64,000 bases of DNA from Tachypleus tridentatus (Eukaryota; Arthropoda; Merostomata; Xiphosura; Limulidae): the NCBI RefSeq assembly GCF_004210375.1, contig NC_134832.1, positions 150,471,592 to 150,535,591 of the forward strand, given 5' to 3'. A program made the position numbers and the translations under genes. Under the pieces are notes generated by a model. It was not told the DNA's origin. It saw nothing but the letters and a program-made list of their open reading frames with translations, and made no database searches. Numbering within the stretch: the stretch's first letter is position 1; every line of letters starts with the position of its first letter. Positions 15,001 through 26,785 of this stretch are shown here, in pieces.

Positions 15001-16952
15001 GTGTATAGGAGTGTTATCATTCAACAACACTTGTGTATAGGAGTGTTATCATTCAACAACACTTGTGTATAGGAGTGTTATCATTCAACAACACTTGTGT
15101 ATAGGAGTGTTATCATTCAACAACACTTGTGTATAAGAGTGTTATACGAGTGTTATTCAACAACACTTGTGTATAGGAGTGTTATCATTCAACAACACTT
15201 GTGTATAGGAGTGTTATGATTCAACAACACTTGTGTATAGGAGTGTTATGATTCAACAACACTTGTGTATAGGAGTGTTATGATTCAACAACACTTGTGT
15301 ATAGGAGTGTTATGATTCAACAACACTTGTGTATAGGAGTGTGGATGTTATCATTCAACAACACTTGTGTATAGGAGTGTTATGATTCAACAACACTTGT
15401 GTATAGGAGTGTTATGATTCAACAACACTTGTGTATAGGAGTGTTATGATTCAACAACACTTGTGTATAGGAGTGTTATGATTCAACAACACTTGTGTAT
15501 AAATGTGTTATAGATTCAAAAACACTTGTGTATAGGAGTGTTATGATTCAACAACACTTGTGTATAGGAGTGTTATCATTCAACAACACTTGTGTATAGG
15601 AGTGTTATGATTCAACAACACTTGTGTATAGTGAGTGTTATGATTCAACAACACTTGTGTATAGGACTGTTATGATTCAACAACACTTGTGTATATGTGT
15701 GTTATCATTCAACAACACTTGTGTATAGGAGTGTTATCATTCAACAACACTTGTGTATAGGAGTGTTATCATTCAACAACACTTGTGTATAGGAGTGTTA
15801 TCATTCAACAACACTTGTGTATAGGAGTGTTATCATTCAACAACACTTGTGTATAGGAGTGTTATAGTTCAACAACACTTGTGTATAGGAGTGTTATGAT
15901 TCAACAACACTTGTGTATAGTATAGAGTGTGTATATGTTATTTCAACAACACTTGTATATAGGAGTGTTATCATTCAACAACACTTGTGTATAGGAGTGT
16001 TATCATTCAACAACACTTGTGTTATATTCAACAACACTTGTGGAGTGTTATCATTCAACAACACTTGTGTATAGGAGTGTTATCATTCAACAACACTTGT
16101 GTATAGGAGTGTTATCATTCAACAACACTTGTGTATAGGAGTGTTATCATTCAACAACACTTGTGTATAGGAGTGTTATCATTCAACAACACTTGTGTAT
16201 AGGAGTGTTATCATTCAACAACACTTGTGTATAGGAGTGTTATGATTCAACAACACTTGTGTATAGGAGTGTTATGATTCAACAACACTTGTGTATAGGA
16301 GTGTTATGATTCAACAACACTTGTGTATAGGAGTGTTATGATTCAACAACACTTGTGTATATGAGTGTTATGATTTAACAACACTTGTGTAAAGGTGTTA
16401 TGATTCAACAACACTTGTGTATAGGAGTGTTATGATTCAACAACACTTGTGTATAGGAGTGTTATGATTCAACAACACTTGTGTATAGGAGTGTTATCAT
16501 TCAACAACACTTGTGTATAGGAGTGTTATGATTCAACAACACTTGTGTATAGGAGTGTTATCATTCAACAACACTTGTGTATAGGAGTGTTATCATTCAA
16601 CAACACTTGTGTATAGTATAGGTGTAGTGTTATCATTCAACAACACTTGTGTATAGGAGTGTTATCATTCAACAACACTTGTGTATAGGATTGTTATCAT
16701 TCAACAACACTTGTGTATAGGAGTGTTATGATTCAACAACACTTGTGTATAGGAGTGTTATGATTCAACAACACTTGTGTATAGGAGTGTTATGATTCAA
16801 CAACACTTGTGTATAGGAGTGTTATCATTCAACAACACTTGTGTATAGGAGTGTTATCATTCAACAACACTTGTGTATAGGAGTGTTATCATTCAACAAC
16901 ACTTGTGTATAGGATGATTCAACAACACTTGTGTCATTCAACAACACTTGTG
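1..16952. repeat. 32-bp satellite array (family A), about 500 copies
   Basis: Head-to-tail repeat whose unit runs attcaacaacacttgtgtat followed by aggagtgttatc; spacing of successive units is 32 bp. The array is already in progress at base 1, so its true length is unknown. Two main unit types differ at one base (ttatCatt or ttatGatt) and occur in runs of the same type. Scattered units are truncated or fused, for example near 184-215, 575-600, 6480-6560 and 16010-16040. Each unit holds the short inverted repeat AACACT...AGTGTT. No coding potential: the period is not a multiple of three and every frame meets stops within a few units. It abuts the next array directly at about 16953. Confidence 0.98.
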
Positions 16953-19900
16953 TGAAGTAACGAGAAAGAGAAGTTATCATACACTGCAGGAGACGAGGAA
17001 AATAACTTATCATGCACCAGAAGAAACGACGGAAAGATCTAATTATAAACTAAAAGATACGAAAGTAAGAGCTCATCATACACTGGAAGAAACGAGGGAA
17101 AGAACTTGTCATAAACTGGAAGAAACGAGAGAAAGAGTTTGTGATACAATGGAAGAAAAGAGGTAAAGAGATTATCATACACTGCAAGAGACAAGGGAGA
17201 GAGCTTATAATACAGTAGAAGAAACGAAAAAAGAGATTATCATATACTGAATGAGACGAGGAAAAGAATTTATCATAAACTGGAAGAGACGAGAAAAGGA
17301 ACCTATCAAACACTGAAAGAGACGAATGAAAGAACTTATCATACACTGGAAGAGACCAGGGAAAGAACTTATCATACACTGGAAAAGAAGAGGGAAAAAG
17401 CTTATTATACACTGGAAGAGAAGAGAAAAAGAACTTATCAAACACGGGAAGAGACGAGAAAAAGAACTAATCATACATTGAAAGAGACGAGTGAAAGAAC
17501 TTATCATAAACAAGAAAAATCGAGAGAAAGATCTTATCATACACAGGAAGAGACGAGAAAAAGTGTTTATCATATACTGAATGATACAAGGGAAAGAGAT
17601 TGTTATACACTGGAAGAGACAAGAGAAAGAAAGTTTCATACAAATTAAAAGGCAAAAGAAAGAGCTTATCATACATTGGAAGAGAGGAAGTAGAGAACTT
17701 TTCATACACTGGAGTAGACGAAAAAAGAACTTATAATGCACTACAAGAGACGACGGAAAAAATTATCATACACTGGAAGAGACGAGGAAAATAGCTTATC
17801 ATACATAGGAAGAGAAGAAGACAACAGTTTATCATAGACTGAAGAGACGAAAAAAAAAGATCATCATTTCCTGGAAATAACGAGGGAAAGAGATTATCAT
17901 ACACTGGGAAAGAAAAGGGAAAGAACCAAACATACACTGGAAAAGACGAGGTAAAGTATTTATCATACACTAAAAGAGACGAGGAAAAACTTATCATACA
18001 CTAGAAAAGACGAGGGAAAGAACATATACACTGGAAAGAAGAGGGAAAAGGCTTATCATACACTGGAAAAAACGAGGGAAAGAGCTTATGATACTCTGGA
18101 AGGAACCAGTAAAAGAAATTATCATACACTGGAAAACACGATGGAAAAAGATAATGATACACTTATCATAAGAGAGAGAGACGAGGAAAAATATTTTTCA
18201 TACAATGTAAGAGACGAGGAAAAAAGCTTATCCTACAGTGAAAGAGACGAAAGAAAAACCTCATCATACAGTGGAAGACGGGAGGGAAATAATTTAATCT
18301 ACACGGGAAGAGACGAGGGAAAGAACTTATTTTACACTCGGAGAGACGAGGAAAAGAACTTATCATAAACTGCAAGAGACGAGGAAAAGAGATTATCATA
18401 CACTGGAAGAAACGAGGGAAAACTTATCATAAACAGCAATAGACGAGGCAAAGAACGTATCATTCATTGCAAGAAAAAAAAGAAAATATCATACACTGGG
18501 AGAGAAAAGGGAAAGAGCTTATCATACACTCGAATGAACGAGGAAAAGAACTTATCATAAACTGGAAGAAACGAGAGAAAGAGCTTGTCATACACTGGAA
18601 GATACGAGGAAAAGAGATTATCGTACATTGGAAAAGACCAGAAAAGAACTTATCATAAAATGGAAGATACGAAAGAATAGATTATCATACAGTTGAAAAG
18701 AAGAGGACAAGAGCTAATTTTACAATGTAAGAGACGCGGGAAAGAACTTATTATAAACTGGAAGAGACGAGAGAGAAAAGTATCATACAGTGGGAAAGGT
18801 GAAAGTAAGAATTTTCATACACTGCAAGATACGATGGAAAGAACTTATCGTACACTGCAAGAGACGAAAAATAGAACTTATCATAAACTGGAAGAGACGA
18901 AAGAAAGAGAATATCATACACAGGATAAGACGAGGGAAAGAGATTATTATACTCTGGAAGAGACGAGAGAAAAACTTATCATACACACGAAGGGAGGAGG
19001 GAAAACTTATCATACACTTGAAGAGACGAAGGAAAGAACTTAGCATATGCTGGAAAAAACGAGAAAAAGAGATTATCATACAGTTGAAAAGAAGAGTAGA
19101 AGAGCTGATTTTACAATATAAGAGACGCGGGAAAGAACTTATTATAACCTGGAAGAGACGAAAGAGAAAAGTATCATACAGTTGGAAAGGTGAAAGAAAG
19201 AATTATCATACACTGCGATTTACGAGGGAAAGAACTTATCATACACTGCAAGAGACGAAAAAAAGAACTTATCATAAACTGGAAGAGACGAAAAATATAG
19301 CTTATCATATAATGGAAGAGACGAAAGAAAGACATTATCATTTACAGAAGAGACGAGGGAAAGAGATTATTATACTCTGGAAGAGACGAGAGAAAAACTT
19401 ATCATACACTTGAAGAAACGAGGGAAAGAGATTATCATACACAGGAATAGTCGACGAAAGGAACAGATCATACACTGAAAGAGAGGAAGAAAAGATCTTA
19501 TCATACACTGGAAGAGACATTAAAAGAACTTATCATAGACTGAAGGAAACGAAGAAAAGAACGTTTCATTCACTGGAAGAGACAAGGAAAAGAACTTATC
19601 ATGCCTTGCAAGAGACGAGGGAAGAGCTTATCATACACTGGAAGAGACGAGGTAAAGTGCTTATCATACACTGGAAAAGACAAGGAAAGAACTTATCATA
19701 CACTGGAAAAGACAAGGAAAGAACTTATCATACTATGGAAGAGACGAGAAAAAGAGATTATCACATAGTGAATGAGACGAGGAAAAAAAATTATCATAAA
19801 CTAGAAGAGACGAGGAAAAAACTTATCATACATTGAAAGAGACGAGTGAAAGAACTTATCATAAACAAGAAAAATCGAGAGAAAGATCTTATCATACACA

Positions 19901-22900
19901 GGAAGAGACGAAAAAAAGAGATTATCATATACTGAATGAGACAAGGGAAAGAGATTGTTATACACTGGAAGAGACAAGAGAAAGAACGTTTCTTACAATT
20001 TAAATGACGAAAGAAAGAGTTTATCATACAATGGAAGAGAGGAAGTAAGGAACTTTTCATACACTGGAGTAGAAGAAAAAAAGAACTTATTATTCACTAC
20101 AAGAGACGACGGAAAGAACTTATCATGCACTGGAAGAGACGAGGAAAATAATTTATCATTCATTAGAAGAGAAGAGGAAAAGAGCTTATCATACACTGGA
20201 AAAGAAGAGGAAGACAGTCTATCATAGACTGAAGAGACGAAAGAAAAAGATCATCATTTCCTGGAAATAACGAGGGAAAGAGATTATCATACACTGGGAA
20301 AGAAAAGGGAAAGAACCAAACATACACTGGAAATGACGAGGGAAAGAACTTATCATACACTGGAAAAGAAGAGGGAAAAGGCTTATCATACACTGGAAAA
20401 AAGGAGGGAAAGAGCTTATCATACTCTGGAAGAAACCAGTAAAAGAAATTATCATACGCTGGAAAAGACGATGGAAAAAGATTATGATACACTTATCATA
20501 AGAGAGAGAGACGAGTAAAAATATTTTTCATACAATGTAAGAGACGAGGAAAAAAGCTTATTCTACAGTGAAAGAGACGAAAGAAAAAGCTTACCATACA
20601 GCGGAAGAAGGGAGGGAAAGAATTTAATCTACACGGGAAGAGACGAGGGAAAGAATTTATTTTACACTCGGAGAGACGAGGAAAAGAACTTATCATAAAC
20701 TGCAAGATACGAGGGAAAGAGATTATCATACACTGGAAGAAACCAGGGGAAAACTTATTATAAACAGCAATAGACGAGGGAAAGAACGTATCATTCATTG
20801 CAAAAAAAAAAAAGAAAATATCATTCACTGGGAGAGAAAAGGGAAAGAGCTTATCATACACTCGAATGAACGAGGGAATGAACTTATCATAAACTGGAAG
20901 AAACGAGAGAAAGATCTTGCCATACACTGGAAGAGACGAAGGAAAGAGGTTATCATACACTGGAAAAGTCCAGAAAAGAACTTATCACACAATGGAAGAT
21001 ACGAAAGAAGAGATTATGAATCAATTGAAAATACGAGAAAAAGGGCTTATTTTACACTGTAAGAGACGAGGGAAACAACTTATTATAAACAGGAAGAGAC
21101 GAGAGAAAAACATATCATACACTGTTAGAGACGATGGATAAAACTTATCATACACAGGAAAAGGTGAAAGAAAGAACTTATCATACACTGCAAGAGACGA
21201 TGGAAAGAACTTATCATACACTGCGAGAAGCGAGAAAAGAACTTATCATACACTGGAATATACGAGACAAAAAGATTTTCATATACTGGATAAAACGAGG
21301 GAAAAACTTGTCATAAACTGGAAGAAACGAGAGAAAGAGCTTGTTATACAATGGAAGAGAAGAGGTAAAGAAATTGTCATACACTGAATGAGATGAGGGA
21401 AAGAATTTATCATAAACTGGAAGAGACGACGAAAGGAACTTATCATAAACTGCAAGAGACGAGGGAAAAAGATTACCATACACTGGAAGAAACGAGGGAA
21501 AACTTGTCATAAACAGCAATAGACGAGGTAAAGAAATTATCATTCATTGCAAGAGAAAAAAAATATCATACACTGGGAGAGAAAAGGGAAAGAACTTATC
21601 ATAAACTGGAAAAAACGAGAGAAAGATCTTGCCATACACTGGAAGAGACGAGGGAAAGAGGTTATCATACACTGGAAAAGTCCAGAAAAGAACTTATCAC
21701 ACAATGGAAGATACGAAAGAAGAGATTATGAATCAATTGAAAATACGAGGAATAGGGCTTATTTTACACTGTAAGAGACGAGGGAAAGAACTTATTATAA
21801 ACAGGAAGAGACGAGAGAAAAACATATCATACACTGTTAGAGACGATGGATAAAACTTATCATACACAGGAAAGGGTGAAAGAAAGAACTTATCATACAC
21901 TGCAAGAGACGATGGAAAGAACTTATCATACACTGCGAGAAACGAGAAAAGAACTTATCATACACTGGAGTATACGAGACAAAAAGGTTTTCATATACTG
22001 GAAAAAACGAGGGAAAAACTTGTCATAAACTGGAAGAAACGAGAGAAAGAGCTTGTTATACAATGGAAGAGAAGAGGTAAAGAAATTGTCATACACTGAA
22101 TGAGATGAGGGAAAGAATTTTTCATAAACTGGAAGAGACGACGAAAGGAACTTATCATAAACTGCAAGAAGCGAGGGAAAAAGATTACCATACACTGGAA
22201 GAAACGAGGGAAAAACTTGTCATAAACAGCAATAGACGAGGTAAAGAAATTATCATTCATTGCAAGAGAAAAAAATATCATACACTGGGAGAGAAGAGGG
22301 AAAGAGCTTATCGTACACTCGAATAAACGTGGGAAAGAACTTATCATACTCTGGAAGAAACCAGTAAAAGAAATTATCATACGCTAAAAAAGACGATGGA
22401 AAAAGATTATGATACACTTATCATAAGAGAGAGAGACGAGGAAAAATATTTTTCATACAATGTAAGAGACAAGGAAAAAAGCTTATCCTACAGTGAAAAA
22501 GACGAAAGAAAAAGCTCATCATACAGTGGAAGACGGGAGGGAAAGAATTTAATCTACACGGGAAGAGACGAGGGAAAGAACTTATTTCACACTCGGAGAG
22601 ACGAGGGAAAGAACTTATTTCACACTCGGAGAGACGAGGAAAAGAACTTATCACAAACAGCAATAGACGAGGGAAAGAACATATCATTCATTGCAAGAAA
22701 AAAAAAAGAAAATATTCTACACTGGGAGAGAAAAGGGAAGGAGCTTATCATACACTCGAATGAACGAGGGAAAGAACTTTTCATAAACTGGAAGAAACGA
22801 GAGAAATATCTTGTCATACACTGGAAGAGACGAGGAAAAGAGCTCATAATACATTGTGAGCGACGAAAAAAAACTTATCCTACACTGGAAAAAAAGAGAA

Positions 22901-25240
22901 AAAGAGCATATCATACACTACAAGAGACGAGGGAAAGAACTTATCATACCCTAAAAGAGACGAGGAAAAGAACTTATCACAAAATGGATGAAACGAAGAA
23001 TAGAACTTATCATAAAGTGGAAGAAACAAGAGAAAGAGCTTATCAAAAAATGGAAGAGACGAGAAAAAGAGATTATCATATACTGAATGAGACGAGGGAA
23101 AAATTTATCATAAACTGGAAGAGACGAGGAAAGGAACTTATCAAACAGTGGAAGAGACGAGAAAAAGAACTTATCTTACACTGAAACAGACGAGTGAAAG
23201 AAATTTTCATACACTCGAAGAGACGAGGGTAAAGGTTATCATACTTTGGAAGAGACGAGGAAAAGAACATATCATAAACTGGAAGAAACGAGGAAAAGGA
23301 CTTATCATAAACTGGAAGAAACGAGAGAAAGGACTTATCATAAACTGGAAGATAAAAGGGAAATAGCTTCTCATAGACTGGAAGATACGAGGGAGAGATC
23401 TTATCATACAGTGTAAGAGACGAGAAAAAGAAATTTTCATACACTGGAAGATACGAGGGAATGAGATTATTATACACTGGAAAAGACCTGAAAAGAACTT
23501 ATCATACAATGGAAGAGACGAAAAAAGAGATCATCATACAGTGGAAAAGAAGAAGCGAAACACTTATCATACACTGCAAGAGACGAGGAAAAGAACTTAT
23601 CATACACTGCAAGAGACGAGGAAAAGAGCTTATCATACATTAGAAGAGACGTTAAAAAGAGCTTATCATACACTGAAAGAGAAGAGTGAAAGAATTGATC
23701 ATACACTTCAAGAGACGAGGGAAGGAGATTATCATACACTGGAAAAGACCAGGGAAAGAACTTATCATAAACTGGAAGATAAAAGGGAAATAGCTTGTCA
23801 TACACTGGAAGATACAAGGAAGAGACCTTATCATACAGTGTAAGAGACGAGAAAAAGTGATTATCATATATTGGATGAGTTAACTAAAAGAGATTATGAT
23901 ACAATGGAATAGAAAAGGGAAATAATTTATGATACACTTGAAGAGACGAGGGAAAGAATTTATGATACACTTGAAGAGACGAGGAAAGGAACTTATCATA
24001 CATTGAAAGAGACGAGGGAATGAGGTTATTATACACTGGAAAATACCTGAATAGAACTTATCATACAATGGAAGATGCGAAAGAAGAGATTATCATACAC
24101 TGAAAATAACGAGGAAAAGAGCTTATTATACACTGGAAGAGACGAAAGAAAGTAATTATCATACACTGGAAGAGAGGAGGGAAAGCTTATCATACATTGG
24201 AAAAAACGGAGGAAAGAACTTATCACACAATGGAAGATACGAAAGAAGAGATTATGAATCAATTGAAAATACGAGGAATAGGGCTTATTTTACACTGTAA
24301 GAGACGAGGGAAAGAACTTATCTTACACTAAAAGAGACGAGGAAAATAACTTATAATAAAATGGAAGAAACGAGAGAAATAGCTCATCATACACTGGATG
24401 AGACGAGGTAAAGAGATTATCATACACTGGAAGAGATGAGGTAAAGAGATTATCATACACTGGAAGAGACAAGGGAGAGAGCTTATCATATAGTAAAAAA
24501 GACGAGAAAAAGAGATTATCATACACTGGATGAGACAAGTGAAAGAGATTATAATATACTGGAAGAGACGAGAAATACAACTTTTCATACAATGTAAGAG
24601 ACGAGGGAAAAGCTTATCGTACACTGAACTAGACGAGGGAAGGAATTTATCATGCACTGGAAGAGACGAGAAAAGGAACTTATCAAACACTGGAATAGAC
24701 GAGGAAAAGAACTTATCATACAGTGAAAGAGACGCGTGAAAGAAATTTTCATACACTTGAAAAAACGAGAAAAGGATATTATCATACACTGGAAAAGACC
24801 AGAAAAGAACTTATCATACATTGGATGAGACGAGGTAAAGAGCGTTTCATACAATGGAAGAGACCAGGGAAAGAACTTATCATACACTGGAAGAGACGAG
24901 GGAAAGAGATTATTATACACTGGAATAGACGAGAGAAAAACTTATCATACACTGGAAGAGACAAGGAAAAATCTTATCATACACTGGAAGAGACGAGGGG
25001 AAGAACTTATCACACACTGCAAGAGACGAGGAAAAGAACTTATTATAAACTGGCAGAGACGAAAGAAAGATCTTATCATGCACTGAAAGAGACGAGGGAA
25101 GGAGATTATCATGTACTGGAAAAAACGTGAAAAAGAGATTATCAAACACTGGGAAAGAAGAGGGAAAGAACTAACCATACATTGGAAGAGACTAGGTAAT
25201 GAGCTTATCATACACTGGAAGAGACGAAGGAAGTAACTTA
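16953..25240. repeat. 33-bp purine-rich degenerate minisatellite array (family B)
   Basis: Tandem units built on gaagagacgagggaaagaac followed by ttatcatacactg, spaced 33 bp, roughly 250 copies with heavy point divergence and some short units. The plus strand is strongly purine-rich. Because 33 is eleven codons, the array yields long open frames on both strands: an ETRERTYHTLE-like 11-residue repeat on plus, and frames rich in Phe, Ser and Tyr on minus. The longest is 262 codons at 22396-23184. Frames open and close with mutations in single units, and overlapping frames exist on both strands, so I read this as non-coding satellite. Larger internal duplications are present (see findings). Confidence 0.95.
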
Positions 25241-26117
25241 TCATAGAACAGACAAATTAGAACTGAGGGAAAAAGTTATCATACAGAAAACAAAATAGAT
25301 CTGAGGGAAAGAACTTATCATACAAAAGACAAAATAGAACTGAGGGAAAGAGCTTATGATACAGAAGATAAAAGAGAAGTGATGGAAGGAACTTTTCATT
25401 TAAAACACAAAATAGAACTGATTGAAAGAACTTATCATTCAGAAGACAAAATAGAACTCAGGGTAAGAACTTATCATACAGAATACAAAATAGAACTGAG
25501 ATGAAGAACTTATCATAAAGAAGACAAAATTGATCTGAGGAAAAGAATTTATGATACAGAAGACGGAATAGAACTGAGGGAAAGTACTTATCATACAGAA
25601 GTCAAAATATAACTTAGGGAAAGAACTTATGACACAGAAGACAAAATAAAACTGAGGGAAAGAACTTATCATACAGTTGTCAAAACAGAACTGAGGGAAA
25701 GAACTTATCATTCAGAAGACAAAATAGAATTCAGTGAAAGAACTTATCATAAAGAAGACAAAATAGCACTGAGGTAAAGAACTTATCATACCGAAGACAA
25801 AATAGAACTGAGGTAAAGAAATTATCATGTAGAAGACAAAATAGAACTGAGGTAAAGAACTTATCATACAGAAGAGAAAATAGAACTGAGGTAAAGAACT
25901 TATCATACAGAAGACAAAATAGGAATTAGGTAAAGAACTTATCATACCGAAGACAAAATAGAACTGAGGTAGAGAAGTTATCATACAGAAGAGAAAATAG
26001 AACTGAGGTAAAGAACTTATTATACAAAAGAGAAAATAGAACTGAGGTAAAGAACTTATTATACAAAAGAGAAAATAGAACAGAGGTAAAGAACTTATCA
26101 TACGGAAGATAAAATAG
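25241..26117. repeat. 39-bp tandem array (family C), about 22 copies
   Basis: Units built on gacaaaatagaactgaggga followed by aagaacttatcatacagaa, with a spacing of 39 bp in the cleaner part of the array. The half aaagaacttatcataca is the same as in the adjacent 33-bp array, while the other half is different, so this looks like a derivative with a new spacer. The minus strand gives a 13-residue repeating frame (FYFVFCMISSLPQ-like), again a consequence of the period being a multiple of three. The array ends at about 26117 in non-repetitive AT-rich DNA. Confidence 0.93.
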
Positions 26118-26689
26118 AACCAATCCCTTAAGCTTCCCAACATTTACATTTTTCCTTTCTTTGTTATTTTGGTGACGTAACGTCTTTCTCAGATCGTTTT
26201 ATATCATTTGAATGATACCGATTTTTATGTAGTTCATTAAAATGTGAAACTTTTCAAAAATACCCAGTACTTAAAATCGTATTTATAACTAAATATAACC
26301 CTATAATTCTTTGAAATTAACATCGAACAATGAAAGTAATCAAAGCTTAATTTTCAGGAACTATGCCTAGTATTTAAATATACTGGCATTATAGAAGTTT
26401 AGGGAAGACGACGAAAATTAATCACGTATGAATATAGGATGATGTATGAAAGAAATATGGTTAAATTCATAAAAATTAATACTAAATATATTACTGAAAT
26501 TACATCTGAGGTGAAGAAAATCCTGAAATATTGATAGGGCCCTTGAGGGGTGATGTTAAGAAGACCTGTATCTGATAATTAAATTGTGTTGTTGTTCTTC
26601 CAGTTTTTACAAATAAAGACATAAGCAGTATTTCTCATCTTGATAGTTGAATAGTTGCGTAAATTCTCGGTATATTAAAATAAAACTGG
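26118..26689. other. Unannotated AT-rich interval
   Basis: No gene, RNA or repeat recognised. A remote 5' extension of the downstream LINE relic is possible close to 26660-26690 but not convincing. Confidence 0.5.
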
Positions 26690-26785
26690 GAAGTTTAACG
26701 AATGATATTTACATGTAGGTATTAAAAAAGGTCAAGGATTGGATAGATGAACCACTTGCCCTAAATTTTTGTACATCCTCGAATA

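Noticed and set aside
1..16952. CRISPR-like array (32-bp repeats)
   Set aside because: There are no unique spacers between repeats; units are directly head-to-tail, no cas genes are present and the DNA is clearly eukaryotic.
16948..25244. Dozens of 60-262 codon frames in the 33-bp array
   Set aside because: They occur on both strands and in overlapping frames because the period is a multiple of three. No start context, introns or conserved domain support a gene.
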